Notes: generated by a model not told the origin, from the letters alone. A DNA stretch of 64,000 bases from Desulfatiglans anilini DSM 4660 (GCF_000422285.1 NZ_AULM01000005.1:1-64000), one strand, 5' to 3'; positions 7,346 to 15,718 are shown, numbered from the stretch's first letter. Translations and numbers: made by a program.

Positions 7346-8968
7346 ATGATGGTTGCAGACAACCCGCATAAAGGAAACCCGCTGCCGAATCATGTGCCCG
7401 GGCGGACGCCGCTGGATTCGCTCCCGATGCTCGGCCTCTACCTCCGCAACCTCGGCGCCAACCTGCTTGGGTTCGGGATTGTCCTGGGTCTGAATCTCCT
7501 GACGCCGCTCGGCTATTTTCGGGATCAGACAAGACTCTTCCTGATCGAGGGTGGCTGGATCCGGCTGCTCGTCTGGGAAGCGGCGATCATGCTCTTCGGG
7601 GCCGGCCTCCAGTACCTGCTTCAGCGGCCGCTCTCGGCTTATGCCTCCTGTCTCCGAAAAGGTGACAGCCCGCCTCCGGCCATGCGTGAGCGGGCGGAAA
7701 GGCGCGCCATCAACCTGCCCTTCGTTATCGCCCTGGCCAATTTCGGGATGTGGGTGGCTATCCCGGCGCTCCTCGTGACGGGCATGTGGCTCTGGTTCGA
7801 CACCCGCACCGAGTCGGCGATCTTCGGTTACTTCCGCTCGGTGATGGTGGGGATGATCACGGCCACGGCCTCCTTCTTCCTGCTCGAAGACTACCTCCGC
7901 CGCGGGATCCTTGCGGCCTTGTTTCCGGAGGGGAGGCTCGCGGCCGTCCAGGGGACCATCAAACTCCCGATCCTCAGACGCATCCGTTTTCTCTACAGCG
8001 CCGGCACCCTCATCCCCATGATCATGCTGGTGGGAACCCTCTACCTGAGTCTGAAAGGCGCGGGGCATCTGCCCCCCGCCGCCCGCGAGGTGGCGCAGGA
8101 GATCCTCATCTTCTGCTTTTTCGTCTGTACGGTCTTCGCCCTCTTCGCCCTCCGCCTCAATTTTCTGGTCGGGCGATCGATTTCAAAACCGCTGACCGGG
8201 ATGATGCGGGTGATTCGAAGCGTGCGGCAGGGGGATTTCACCAAGCGCATCCGCGTCGTGTCGAACGACGAGATCGGGATCCTCGGGGATGCCGGAAACG
8301 CCATGATCGCAGGCCTCGCCGAACGGGAGCAGATCCGCGAGACCTTCGGCCTCTACGTCAGCCCCGAGATCCGCGACGAGATCCTCTCCGGCCGAATCCC
8401 CCTCGAGGGCGAGCGCCGGATCGGGACGCTGCTTTTCAGCGATCTCCGCGACTTCACCGCGTATGTGGAACACCATTCCCCCGAGGAGGTGATCCGGAGC
8501 CTCCGCGCTTACTTCACCGAGATGGGGGCGGCCGTCCGCGCCCACAACGGCCTCGTCCTCCAGTACGTTGGCGACGAGCAGGAGGCGGTCTTCGGCGTCC
8601 CCGTCTATTGCGAAGACCACGCCGACAGGGCGATCCTGGCCGCGCTCGAGATGCGCCGCCGCCTGGCTTCCCTGAACGAAGAGCGCGTCCGCGCCGGCCT
8701 CGTTCCCTTCCGTCACGGCATCGGCATCCACACCGGGGAGGTCCTGACCGGAAACACCGGCAGCGAATCCCGCCGCTCCTACGCCCTGATCGGCGACACC
8801 GTCAACATCGCCTCCCGCGTCCAGGACCTCACCAAGACCCTCAAATGCGACATCCTCGTCAGCGAAGATACCGTCTCGTGCCTGCGGAGCACATTTCCCC
8901 TCACCGCTGAACCGCCGCAGACCCTGAAAGGCCACACTCGGACGCTGGTCGTTTACAAAGTCGGGTGA
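7346..8968 (+). CDS. Membrane class III adenylate/guanylate cyclase with HAMP domain
   Basis: 540 residues from ATG 7346, with GGAAAG upstream; an in-frame extension further 5' is compositionally unlike coding sequence. About six membrane spans fall in residues 38-275. A HAMP domain (about 272-325, GRSISKPLTGMMRVI) and a class III cyclase domain (about 355-530) follow. The metal-binding Asp pair is present as D366 in LFSDLRDFT and D410 in VGDEQEAVFG. The transition-state residues are N487 and R491 in GDTVNIASRVQ. It should convert ATP (less likely GTP) to the cyclic nucleotide in response to a membrane signal. It converges on the nucleotidyltransferase gene 42 bp downstream and is transcribed alone. 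Confidence 0.92.
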   Translation: MMVADNPHKGNPLPNHVPGRTPLDSLPMLGLYLRNLGANLLGFGIVLGLNLLTPLGYFRDQTRLFLIEGGWIRLLVWEAAIMLFGAGLQYLLQRPLSAYASCLRKGDSPPPAMRERAERRAINLPFVIALANFGMWVAIPALLVTGMWLWFDTRTESAIFGYFRSVMVGMITATASFFLLEDYLRRGILAALFPEGRLAAVQGTIKLPILRRIRFLYSAGTLIPMIMLVGTLYLSLKGAGHLPPAAREVAQEILIFCFFVCTVFALFALRLNFLVGRSISKPLTGMMRVIRSVRQGDFTKRIRVVSNDEIGILGDAGNAMIAGLAEREQIRETFGLYVSPEIRDEILSGRIPLEGERRIGTLLFSDLRDFTAYVEHHSPEEVIRSLRAYFTEMGAAVRAHNGLVLQYVGDEQEAVFGVPVYCEDHADRAILAALEMRRRLASLNEERVRAGLVPFRHGIGIHTGEVLTGNTGSESRRSYALIGDTVNIASRVQDLTKTLKCDILVSEDTVSCLRSTFPLTAEPPQTLKGHTRTLVVYKVG

Positions 8969-9010
8969 TGCGGGATGTGTCGGGGGGAGGGGGATCGTCC
9001 CGGCTGGGGA

Positions 9011-10267
9011 TCAGATCTTCTGGAGGAAGCCATCGATCAGCTGTTTTCTCTTCGCCAGATGGAGGAGTTCGGGATCGCCCTGCTTAATCTTGCGGAAGGT
9101 GCGGCCGTGGCGGCGCAGCACATCGAGCAGCCGGCGCGGGTAATAAACGTAGATTTTCCATGAGCCGCGGCAGGCCGGATAGAGCACCGCCATAGTCCGT
9201 TTGGGCAAAAAGACTCTGTTCAAGAGGATCCCGAGCTTTCCGCCCAAGCGCTCGTATAGGATGAGGTCCGCAAAGGGTTTCGGTATCGTCGAGGCGATCC
9301 TGCTGTTGGTGAACACCTGTGAGACCGCAGCGTTTAGAATATCCGCCGTGATGTCCGCCGGCTTCAATCGGGCCGTGATCCCGCCCGGCACGGGGGCGTC
9401 CACCAGTTTCTTCGCGAGCAGCAGGGCCATGTAGACGCCGCGGCCCCAACCCCATCGCTCGGAGCGTTCCAAAACGGCGTCCCAATCGAAGCGGTCGCCG
9501 CACCAGAGCAGCAGTTCGGCGATGTCGCAGGAGGGGCGAAGCCCGAAGGCGAACTGGTGATGATAGGAGGTGTGGAGACAGAGGTGGAGGAGCATGTCTT
9601 CGGGGCAGAATGCCAGAACATTCGTCCCCTGCAGCTTCACCGGAAGGGCCCGTTTCCACAGCTCATCGGGGTCGATCCTGTACCGCCTGTTGGAGTGGGT
9701 TACGTTCCAGTGGATTTCAAAACCGGCCTCGCCTTCCTTGATGAGGCGGGGGAGATGAAGGTGGATTTCTTCGGCATCCTCCTGGTTGACATCCACCCTG
9801 GGGGCATAGCCCAGTTCGCCGGCCAGTTCGGCGATGCGTTGGACATGCTGCGGCCGGGCCAGCAGATCGATGTCGTTCATCTCCCGGAGTCCGATGTCAC
9901 GGTACACCGCGTCAGCCAGGAACATCCCCTTGAGGACGATGACGGGAATATCCTCCCGCTCCAGCAGCCTCGCCAAACGCCGAAGCGCTCCGTAGGCTCG
10001 CAAGTTCCGGAGGGTCGTATCCAGACAGGCTTGCCGGAGGCTTGACCTGCATGCATCCGGTAAATGATGACTCAGCCCTTTTTCCCGCAATCGGTAATAG
10101 AGGAGGGGGCTGATCCGCATGATCTTCGCGAGTGCGAGAAGCCGGTCCCAATCGGACGGGCCGAGAAGGGCCGTCGCCGCCGGCTCCGGAACCGCAGGAT
10201 TCCTGTTGAGGAGTTCCAGCAGCAACCGCTCCGTTTCGTTCAACCATGCGAAGGGATCGATCATCAC
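9011..10267 (-). CDS. Nucleotidyltransferase-family protein (PF14907 type), lasso-peptide tailoring candidate
   Basis: 418 residues. The nucleotidyltransferase signature appears as VIVLKGMFLADAVY followed by REMNDIDLLARP, with K113-G114 and the metal-binding pair D132/D134. The rest is helical, as in this family. Proteins of this type recur in RiPP clusters. In the pseudomycoidin lasso pathway such an enzyme further modifies the phosphorylated peptide, reported as hexose addition to the phosphate. Here it is the last gene of the minus-strand B2-exporter-nucleotidyltransferase operon. With an HprK-like kinase in the same cluster, action on a phospho-Ser tail is the best guess. Substrate and donor are unproven. 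Confidence 0.82.
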   Translation of the reverse strand: MMIDPFAWLNETERLLLELLNRNPAVPEPAATALLGPSDWDRLLALAKIMRISPLLYYRLREKGLSHHLPDACRSSLRQACLDTTLRNLRAYGALRRLARLLEREDIPVIVLKGMFLADAVYRDIGLREMNDIDLLARPQHVQRIAELAGELGYAPRVDVNQEDAEEIHLHLPRLIKEGEAGFEIHWNVTHSNRRYRIDPDELWKRALPVKLQGTNVLAFCPEDMLLHLCLHTSYHHQFAFGLRPSCDIAELLLWCGDRFDWDAVLERSERWGWGRGVYMALLLAKKLVDAPVPGGITARLKPADITADILNAAVSQVFTNSRIASTIPKPFADLILYERLGGKLGILLNRVFLPKRTMAVLYPACRGSWKIYVYYPRRLLDVLRRHGRTFRKIKQGDPELLHLAKRKQLIDGFLQKI

Positions 10268-10286
10268 TTTGCGGCAATTTCCTCTT

Positions 10287-12122
10287 TCAGGATGGTTCGG
10301 TGGATTCAGCCAGCGCCGCGTCCCTGTCCGTCTGCCGGCGCCACGAAGCGGCGTAGCGCCCGTTCATCGACAGGAGCTCGTCGTGGGTGCCTTCCTCGAT
10401 GATGCAGCCGCTGTGCATAACATAAATCCGGTCGGCCCGCAAGGCCGTCGTGAATCGGTGCGTGATGATGAGGGCCGTCCTGCCGGCGGCCAGGCGGCGG
10501 AAGCGGCTCAGCCAGTCCGTCTCCGCCCAGGAGTCCATGGCGCTCGTGGGCTCGTCCAGGATGATGAGGGAGGCCCGGCGCAGGAAGGCTCGGGCGAGGG
10601 CAAGGCGCTGCCATTCCCCCACGCTCAGTTCGGCTCCGCCGAACCACTTGCCGAGGAGGGTCCGGTAACCGAGGGGCAGCCGATGAACGAAGGCTTCGGC
10701 CCCGGCGGCCCGGGCCGCCCCTTCGATTTCGCCCATGCCCGGCGCGGCGGCGAGGTCGCCAAAGGCGATGTTGTCCCCGATCGTCTCATGATATCTCACC
10801 GGTTCTTGGAAAAGCACCGTGATCCGCCGGCGCAGCTCCGGGAGATTCAGATCGCGCAGGTCCAGGCCGTCCAGCAGAATGCGGCCCGCGTCCGGGTCGT
10901 AGAAGCGGCAGAGGAGCTTGATGAGGGTGCTCTTTCCCGCCCCGTTTTCGCCCACCAGGGCGGCGATCCGCCCCTTGGGAATGAGGAGGCTGAAATCGGC
11001 CAAGGCTGGATGCGGGCTCCCCGGATACCGGAAAGAGACGTTTACGATCGAGACCTCGCAGCCGCTGCCTTCGGGCAGAGTCGAGGGCCTTTCCGGATCC
11101 TGGATCTGTGGCATCAGTTCCAGGTATTCGAAAAGGTTTTCGAGGAACATCATGTTGCGGTAAATCTCCCCGGCGTTGGAAAGCAAGTCCCGCATCATGC
11201 GCTGCCCTTGTGAGAAGGCCAGATAGAAGAGGGTCAGTTCTCCCAGCGTAACGGTCCCTCGGCTCGCTTTCCAGGACATCCAGGCGAGCCCTCCGGCGAG
11301 GGCCGCGAGACCGAAGACGCTGGCCCCGATTCTGCCGACAGCCTCCTTTTTGGCCAGATCGCCCCGTTCGCGGCGCAGGCCCTCCCTCAATCGCCGGAAG
11401 GCATCGCGAAAGGGGATCCCCAGGCCGAAGAGACGCAGTTCCGGCGCAGCGTTGCGCTCCGTGATCATCCAGTCGTAATAACGGCAGCGGCGCTCCGCTG
11501 CGGTATTGCGAACCCGCCAGGCATGGAAGCGCAGGGTGTTGCGAAAGACGACGAAGAGCGCCGGAAGAGTGCTCACGAAGAGGATTAGGGGCAGCCAGGG
11601 ACCGAAGCGCAGAAGAACCAGGCACATGGCGGCCAGGGTAACGCCGTTTTGCAGAAAAGCGCCGATGTTTTCGAGCATGGCCGCGGGCCGGCTTACGGCG
11701 TCGATCCGGGCGCGATGGAGACGATCGTAGTAATCGGGGGAGTCGTAGAAGGCGATATCGAGGGCGAGGGCCTTTTCGTGAATGCGTCCGTGGATGTGGT
11801 CCTGAACCTGTTCGGATTGAACGGTGCGCATCCAGCCGGTGATGCCTCGCAGCGCCTCGCCTGCCAGAAGCGTCAAGACCGTCAACCCCACGAGGAGCAG
11901 AAAGGGCGAAAGGGCCGTCCAGGAATATTCCTTCCCGAGAATGGCCACCAGACCATCGACGACGGCCCGCGTCAGATAGACCGTGGCCACCGGGAGAAGC
12001 CCCTGCAAAAGGATCAGGGCCAGCCAGGCCATGGCCCAGACACCCGCGGCGGCCCAAACCAGCCGCAGCGCCCGCGGGAGATAGGGAAGCTGCTTCAGCG
12101 CCTTGTCGAGCTTAGCCTTCAT
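10287..12122 (-). CDS. Lasso-peptide exporter, ABC transporter with fused permease (D protein)
   Basis: 611 residues from ATG 12122, which overlaps the B2 gene by 11 bp; an in-frame upstream ATG would run deep into B2 and is rejected. The permease half (about 20-330) has about six membrane spans. The nucleotide-binding half has Walker A GENGAGKST (391-399), signature LSVGEWQRLAL (from 499), Walker B LIILDEPTSAMD (D523) and H-loop TALIITHRF. A single-chain exporter without a C39 peptidase domain is the normal D component of lasso clusters, conferring export and self-protection. It is translated coupled to B2 and lies 20 bp ahead of the nucleotidyltransferase gene. Confidence 0.9.
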   Translation of the reverse strand: MKAKLDKALKQLPYLPRALRLVWAAAGVWAMAWLALILLQGLLPVATVYLTRAVVDGLVAILGKEYSWTALSPFLLLVGLTVLTLLAGEALRGITGWMRTVQSEQVQDHIHGRIHEKALALDIAFYDSPDYYDRLHRARIDAVSRPAAMLENIGAFLQNGVTLAAMCLVLLRFGPWLPLILFVSTLPALFVVFRNTLRFHAWRVRNTAAERRCRYYDWMITERNAAPELRLFGLGIPFRDAFRRLREGLRRERGDLAKKEAVGRIGASVFGLAALAGGLAWMSWKASRGTVTLGELTLFYLAFSQGQRMMRDLLSNAGEIYRNMMFLENLFEYLELMPQIQDPERPSTLPEGSGCEVSIVNVSFRYPGSPHPALADFSLLIPKGRIAALVGENGAGKSTLIKLLCRFYDPDAGRILLDGLDLRDLNLPELRRRITVLFQEPVRYHETIGDNIAFGDLAAAPGMGEIEGAARAAGAEAFVHRLPLGYRTLLGKWFGGAELSVGEWQRLALARAFLRRASLIILDEPTSAMDSWAETDWLSRFRRLAAGRTALIITHRFTTALRADRIYVMHSGCIIEEGTHDELLSMNGRYAASWRRQTDRDAALAESTEPS

Positions 12123-12576
12123 CGGGACAGTCCCCAAAGGTCGAGACGACGCTGAAACGGTCCGCTCCCTCTCGGCCCGTGACGATGACATCGCCGCAGC
12201 GAAGCCATGCATGGGCGCACAATCGGGCGTTTTCATCCTTGGCCACCCCCAGGTACAGGGTGGTGGGCATACTGCGCCTCCGCAGCATGGCCTTTCCGGC
12301 TACCGCCTGAACCAGGCACTGGCACTCCCAGGGAAGGTTCCGGGCCGCGCGCTGGACCGCACGGGTGACGGCCATGGCCTTGGCAGCCTCGGAAAGGTCC
12401 AGGTTCGCGGCGGTCGTTTCATGCCGGTAGGTGCCCAGATAAGGGGCCAGCCGGCGAAAAGGCAGCAGCAGGACAGCCAGACGCGCCAGGCCGAGCCAGA
12501 AGGCCGCCTCCAGAAGGAGCCCGCGGCCCGTGGGCATGCGGATGAACCGGACGATCCGCCGCACGAAAAGCCTCAT
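12112..12576 (-). CDS. Lasso peptide B2 leader peptidase (transglutaminase-like)
   Basis: 154 residues of the lasso B2 family (Transglut_core3). The N-terminal half contains a hydrophobic helix. The catalytic half has C87 in CQCLVQAVAG, H122 in LCAHAWLRCG and a candidate acid D129, the Cys-His-Asp triad of B2 proteases. It should remove the leader after Thr(-2), working with the separate PqqD-like recognition protein at 15018. GGAGG lies eleven bases upstream of the ATG. It is the first gene of the minus-strand operon and is divergent from the precursor operon, each with its own promoter in 12577-13268. Confidence 0.92.
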   Translation of the reverse strand: MRLFVRRIVRFIRMPTGRGLLLEAAFWLGLARLAVLLLPFRRLAPYLGTYRHETTAANLDLSEAAKAMAVTRAVQRAARNLPWECQCLVQAVAGKAMLRRRSMPTTLYLGVAKDENARLCAHAWLRCGDVIVTGREGADRFSVVSTFGDCPDEG

Positions 12577-12636
12577 CGAGCTGAAGTCCTCCCTTCCTCT
12601 ATAACCATACGAACCGCCGCCGGTGACTTGCGCTAT

Positions 12637-12666
12637 ATCATATCATCCAACATATTTGTATATCAA
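12637..12666 (-). promoter_or_regulatory. Candidate sigma-70 promoter of the B2-exporter operon
   Basis: On the minus strand TTGATA (12661-12666) and TATGAT (12637-12642) are separated by 18 bp, about 60 bp upstream of the B2 start. Both boxes match the consensus at five of six positions. Surrounding DNA is A+T-rich relative to the genes. Confidence 0.5.
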
Positions 12667-12725
12667 AATGAACGGTGGAGCTACGGTCCAAGGATGCGAG
12701 GAAAGGATTTTATCAGGGAATTCTA

Positions 12726-12753
12726 TTGACACACACAGTGGGTCAAATATAAA
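12726..12753 (+). promoter_or_regulatory. Strong candidate sigma-70 promoter of the precursor operon
   Basis: TTGACA (12726-12731) and TATAAA (12748-12753) are 16 bp apart on the plus strand. The -35 is a perfect consensus match and the -10 has five of six positions. It points toward the cupin gene about 515 bp downstream. Confidence 0.6.
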
Positions 12754-13268
12754 ATTTCCGCGCTGGTCATATGCTTTTCCCAACTGATATTACTCCCTTG
12801 AGCTACGGCAAGAAAAGCGTGTAGAAGCACCTTTTTCGACGGAATCTTTCCTGGCAGACTCCGTCATGCTGTGTGAAGAGACTCTTTTCGGCAAAACGTG
12901 CTGCCCATACCGTTAAGTGGAAAATGCACCGTTTGAAAGAGTATTGAAGATCAGCTTATTCAAAGAGACCGCGACAGGCGCTGATTGTTAAATGCTCTAT
13001 CGACTGATTGAAGGGAAGGCTTCACGAGAAAGAGTGTTTTTGCCGGGAATCTTAGAAGGAGCCGTCTGTTGATGGTCGCACCCTTTGGCGCCAGGTTCAT
13101 TTTGGCCCTGATTGCCATCGTTTTAAGAAAGGCTTATTTCGCCGAGGCGCCGTTCTCGAAAGAAACTTGTTCGACTGCTGAGTATTTCTCCATCGATCAT
13201 AGGCGCACAAGGCTTGTATCCACCAATATTTTTTTGTGGAGCGGAGTGACTAACCAAGGTATTCGACC

Positions 13269-14045
13269 ATGCATGGAGAATCCACGGTTTTTTCGACGAA
13301 TAAGCGCGCGATGACCCAACCTGTTCCGGATTTCGTGATCCGGGGTGTTCCCCGGCAGGAGGACATCAACCTCGTGACCGGGTGGCACAGACAGGGACTG
13401 TTTTACGGGCCCACGTCCATCCTGGACGAAGTCTATGTCCACGCCGGCTTCCTTGCCGGCTTTTTCTCCCCCCATCCGCCGCATTGCCACGAACACGAAG
13501 AACTGCACATCGCGCTGTCGGATCATGTCGAGATTTTGAGCCGTGATGCCGGTTCCGGGGTCGAGAAGTCGGTGCTGGCAGACAAGGGTGCCCTGCTGTA
13601 TCTTGACGCCAGAGTTGCCCACACGATGCGGAACAGGGCTGCCGATCCTGTCGACTATTTCCACGTCAGGTGGAAAAACACGTCCAGGACCTTTTCTTCG
13701 GGGATAAGAAAGGCTTTCGAGTATTCACCGCGCAAAGGGAGCAGAGGGTTCAAGCGGACCACGGGCGAAGGCACCGAGACCGTTGAGATCTATTCCGGGC
13801 CGACGCGTTACTTGCCGGGTTTGAGGGTGCTGTTTACCAAGGTTCTCGCCGGAGGCAGGATCCCCTTGCATCATCACCCGCACGAGGTGATCTTTCTGTT
13901 CCTGAGCGGCTCCGTCGAGATCCTCGGGAAAAGGATGGATGCCCCCGGTTTTGCGTTCACAGGCAGGCAAATGCCTCACTATGTCTTCAATCACGGACCG
14001 GCGCCCGCCGAATATTACGCACTCGAGCTGCATCCGGAGGCATGA
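13269..14045 (+). CDS. Two-domain cupin protein of the lasso cluster
   Basis: 258 residues with two cupin barrels. The first (about 65-135) has the His-rich metal motif HPPHCHEHEELHIAL and the second motif GALLYLDARVAHTM. The second (about 190-250) has IPLHHHPHEVIFLFLSG and later GRQMPHYVFNHG. The His/Glu ligands suggest a mononuclear metal in each. AAGG nine bases before ATG 13269 supports that start; ATG 13311 is the alternative. It opens the plus-strand operon and ends 7 bp before the kinase start. Bicupins can be oxygenases, isomerases or sensors. A tailoring or regulatory role in the lasso pathway is inferred only from position. Confidence 0.75.
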   Translation: MHGESTVFSTNKRAMTQPVPDFVIRGVPRQEDINLVTGWHRQGLFYGPTSILDEVYVHAGFLAGFFSPHPPHCHEHEELHIALSDHVEILSRDAGSGVEKSVLADKGALLYLDARVAHTMRNRAADPVDYFHVRWKNTSRTFSSGIRKAFEYSPRKGSRGFKRTTGEGTETVEIYSGPTRYLPGLRVLFTKVLAGGRIPLHHHPHEVIFLFLSGSVEILGKRMDAPGFAFTGRQMPHYVFNHGPAPAEYYALELHPEA

Positions 14046-14052
14046 CGCTTTG

Positions 14053-15003
14053 GTGGGAGGCCACAGCCACGCCCTTTCGCCCGAAAAGGGCATTTTTTCC
14101 GAAACAGAGCACGTCTACAAGGCCTACGGCCTCGAGTTTTTGTCCCAGGTCCGCGTGCCTCATTTTCCGGAGGCCGTCCATTCCGGGGACCCGGACGTGC
14201 GCATTAGACACGGGGAAATTTTCGGCCCTGGATACACGCCCCCGGCATCGATCCAGATCGATGCTTCGCCCGGACGGCTCCTGTTGCGCGGGGCGAGGAG
14301 CGCCACGATCCTGGTCACGGGCGGGAACTCGATGACGATCGAGCCGCTCCCGAACGGAAACGCCGCAACCATCATGCAGATCCTTCTCGGGTGGGGGTTG
14401 GGGGGCCTGTTCCACCAAAGGAACCTGCTCCCCCTGCACGGCAGCGCCCTTTGCAGGAACGAGAATTGCTTCGTCCTCTGCTCCCCCTCCGGCGGGGGCA
14501 AATCCACTCTGACGGCGTCATTCCTCAACCGGGGTTTTTCGTTTCTCGATGACAATATCGCGCTGGCGGATTTCGAGGACGGCAAGGCATACATCGCATC
14601 GGGGTCCCCGGAGCTCCGTTTGTGGGAGCATGCAATGCCGGTGCTCGACTTCGAACATGAGACGGCGGGGCGCATAAGGCCCGATATGGACAAGATCTCG
14701 ATTATCGCTCGAGGGAACTTCAGAAGGGAAAAGGCCCGCCTCCGAAAAATTTTCGTGCTGAAGAGGGGCGACGGAGCGGAGGTTTCTTTCATTGACCTCA
14801 CAGGCGCTGCGAAATTCCAGACATTGCTGGAGAGTGTTTTTTTTGTTAGAATTACAAATTATTGTAAAAGCAATAGAGGATTGTTCCGGCTTGTATGCCG
14901 CCTTGCTGAAAAGGCGCCGGTTACGGAAATCAGGCTTCCCGCTAGACTGCCGCCGCCCGATGACCTCTGCGATATCATTCTCGGTGCTCGTGTGCTGCAG
15001 TGA
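14053..15003 (+). CDS. HprK-like kinase, probable lasso peptide kinase
   Basis: 316 residues from GTG 14053 (TTG 14050 also possible; GGAGG at 14036-14040). The P-loop CSPSGGGKST has K150 and S151, and the acidic pair is D166/D167 in FLDDNIAL, as in HPr Ser kinase/phosphorylase. The N-terminal HPr-domain part of true HprK is replaced by an unrelated ~110-residue region. HprK homologues in lasso clusters phosphorylate the C-terminal Ser of the precursor (paeninodin, pseudomycoidin). The precursor here ends in Tyr-Ser, which fits. It sits between the cupin and PqqD genes; its stop lies within 15 bp of the PqqD start. Confidence 0.85.
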   Translation: MGGHSHALSPEKGIFSETEHVYKAYGLEFLSQVRVPHFPEAVHSGDPDVRIRHGEIFGPGYTPPASIQIDASPGRLLLRGARSATILVTGGNSMTIEPLPNGNAATIMQILLGWGLGGLFHQRNLLPLHGSALCRNENCFVLCSPSGGGKSTLTASFLNRGFSFLDDNIALADFEDGKAYIASGSPELRLWEHAMPVLDFEHETAGRIRPDMDKISIIARGNFRREKARLRKIFVLKRGDGAEVSFIDLTGAAKFQTLLESVFFVRITNYCKSNRGLFRLVCRLAEKAPVTEIRLPARLPPPDDLCDIILGARVLQ

Positions 15004-15017
15004 TGGAGGACAACGCT

Positions 15018-15299
15018 ATGAAAGAAATGACGCTTGACACGGTTGTCAAGCGAAACGAAGATATATTCATGGGCAGCATCGACAACGAGACGGTTGCGAT
15101 GAGCATTCAGAACGGCAAGTATTACCAGATGAACGAGACCGCTTCCCGCATTCTTGGTCTGCTCGACCAGGAGCGCTCCATCAGTGAACTGTGCGAGATC
15201 ATGCAGGGATCATACAGGGTCGAGGCTCCTGTTTGCAGGGGGGACGTTCTTGACTTCGTCGAACGGATGGCGGAATTGGGGTTGATAGAAACGATATAG
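15018..15299 (+). CDS. PqqD-like RiPP recognition protein (lasso B1)
   Basis: 93 residues from ATG 15018, preceded by GGAGGA at 7 bp; in-frame upstream starts lack a site. It shows the PqqD pattern: VVKRNEDIFMGSID, then YYQMNETASRILGLLD, then SISELCEIM and a final winged-helix segment VERMAELGLIETI. PqqD proteins (RiPP recognition elements) bind the leader and deliver it to the protease and cyclase. In lasso systems the split B1 pairs with B2, found here on the opposite strand. It lies 112 bp before the precursor gene, which appears to have its own promoter. Confidence 0.9.
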   Translation: MKEMTLDTVVKRNEDIFMGSIDNETVAMSIQNGKYYQMNETASRILGLLDQERSISELCEIMQGSYRVEAPVCRGDVLDFVERMAELGLIETI

Positions 15300-15347
15300 C
15301 CGGCGCGTCTTTTTAATGGGTGGATGGGGCCGGTATCCTGGTAACGC

Positions 15348-15376
15348 TTGACAGGGGTCTGTATTTCGTATTAGAG
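15348..15376 (+). promoter_or_regulatory. Candidate promoter immediately upstream of the precursor gene
   Basis: A perfect -35 TTGACA (15348-15353) is followed by weaker -10 choices: TATTAG after 15 bp or TTAGAG after 17 bp. It lies about 40 bp before the precursor ATG. A private promoter would let the substrate be made in excess over its enzymes. Confidence 0.4.
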
Positions 15377-15411
15377 TCCAATCGACAAAAACAACCGGGA
15401 AGGGGGCGAGC

Positions 15412-15558
15412 ATGGAAAGGAAAACGGATTTACAGGAAAAGGGCGCCGGTGACTTGCGGCGGGAGTGGCAAAAGCCTTCGGTGGAGGAACTGGACATCAA
15501 TGCGATGACTTTGGCAGGCACGACCGGGGACGGATCCGACAACCAATCCTATAGCTGA
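15412..15558 (+). CDS. Lasso peptide precursor (A); predicted core AGTTGDGSDNQSYS
   Basis: 48 codons with AGGGGG five bases before the ATG. The leader (residues 1-34) is charged and carries W19-Q-K-P22, equivalent to the YxxP recognition motif. T33 is at -2 to the cut, as in nearly all lasso leaders. Cleavage after L34 gives a 14-residue core beginning A35-G36. D43 is core position 9, the right place for a 9-membered Ala1-Asp9 macrolactam like that of paeninodin. The remaining tail is Asn-Gln-Ser-Tyr-Ser. The terminal Ser suits phosphorylation by the HprK-like kinase, and internal Thr/Ser could take sugar. The gene lies between B1 and the glycosyltransferase on the same strand. Confidence 0.9.
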   Translation: MERKTDLQEKGAGDLRREWQKPSVEELDINAMTLAGTTGDGSDNQSYS

Positions 15559-15598
15559 GGTTGTTGCAGATCGTACGCAGCCGATCCTTGCGATTGGA

Positions 15599-15718
15599 TT
15601 GAAGGAAACGATCCGGGATCCTGAAATGCTTGCGGAATTACTGGCTAAGAAAGTATTTTTCTCCGCCGGCCTGTTGAGGTCTTCGCAGCAGGTCCGCACT
15701 TTCAACAGCGCCGGATGA
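15599..15718 (+). CDS. Possible small coupled ORF between precursor and glycosyltransferase
   Basis: A 39-codon frame (TTG 15599, or 30 codons from ATG 15626) ends in a TGA that overlaps the glycosyltransferase ATG (ATGA). It would encode a helical, basic peptide including MLAELLAKKVFFSAGLL. No good ribosome-binding site precedes either start, but the glycosyltransferase also lacks one, so coupling would make sense. I do not recognise the product and it may not be translated. Confidence 0.25.
   Translation: MKETIRDPEMLAELLAKKVFFSAGLLRSSQQVRTFNSAG

Larger units (their letters stand above)
12577..13268. other. Divergent control region of the lasso cluster
   Basis: 692 bp, A+T-richer than the genes, between the divergent B2 and cupin genes. 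It holds a candidate promoter in each direction. I found no second precursor here: the short open frames lack the leader motif, Thr(-2) and acceptor residue. The ~515 bases downstream of the plus-strand promoter form an unusually long untranslated leader with no RNA family I recognise. Confidence 0.45.

Noticed and set aside
13072-13314. 80-residue frame upstream of the bicupin with AAGGAG before ATG
   Set aside because: It overlaps the cupin start in another frame, loses composition of a real protein after its first 25 residues, and has no lasso-precursor features.
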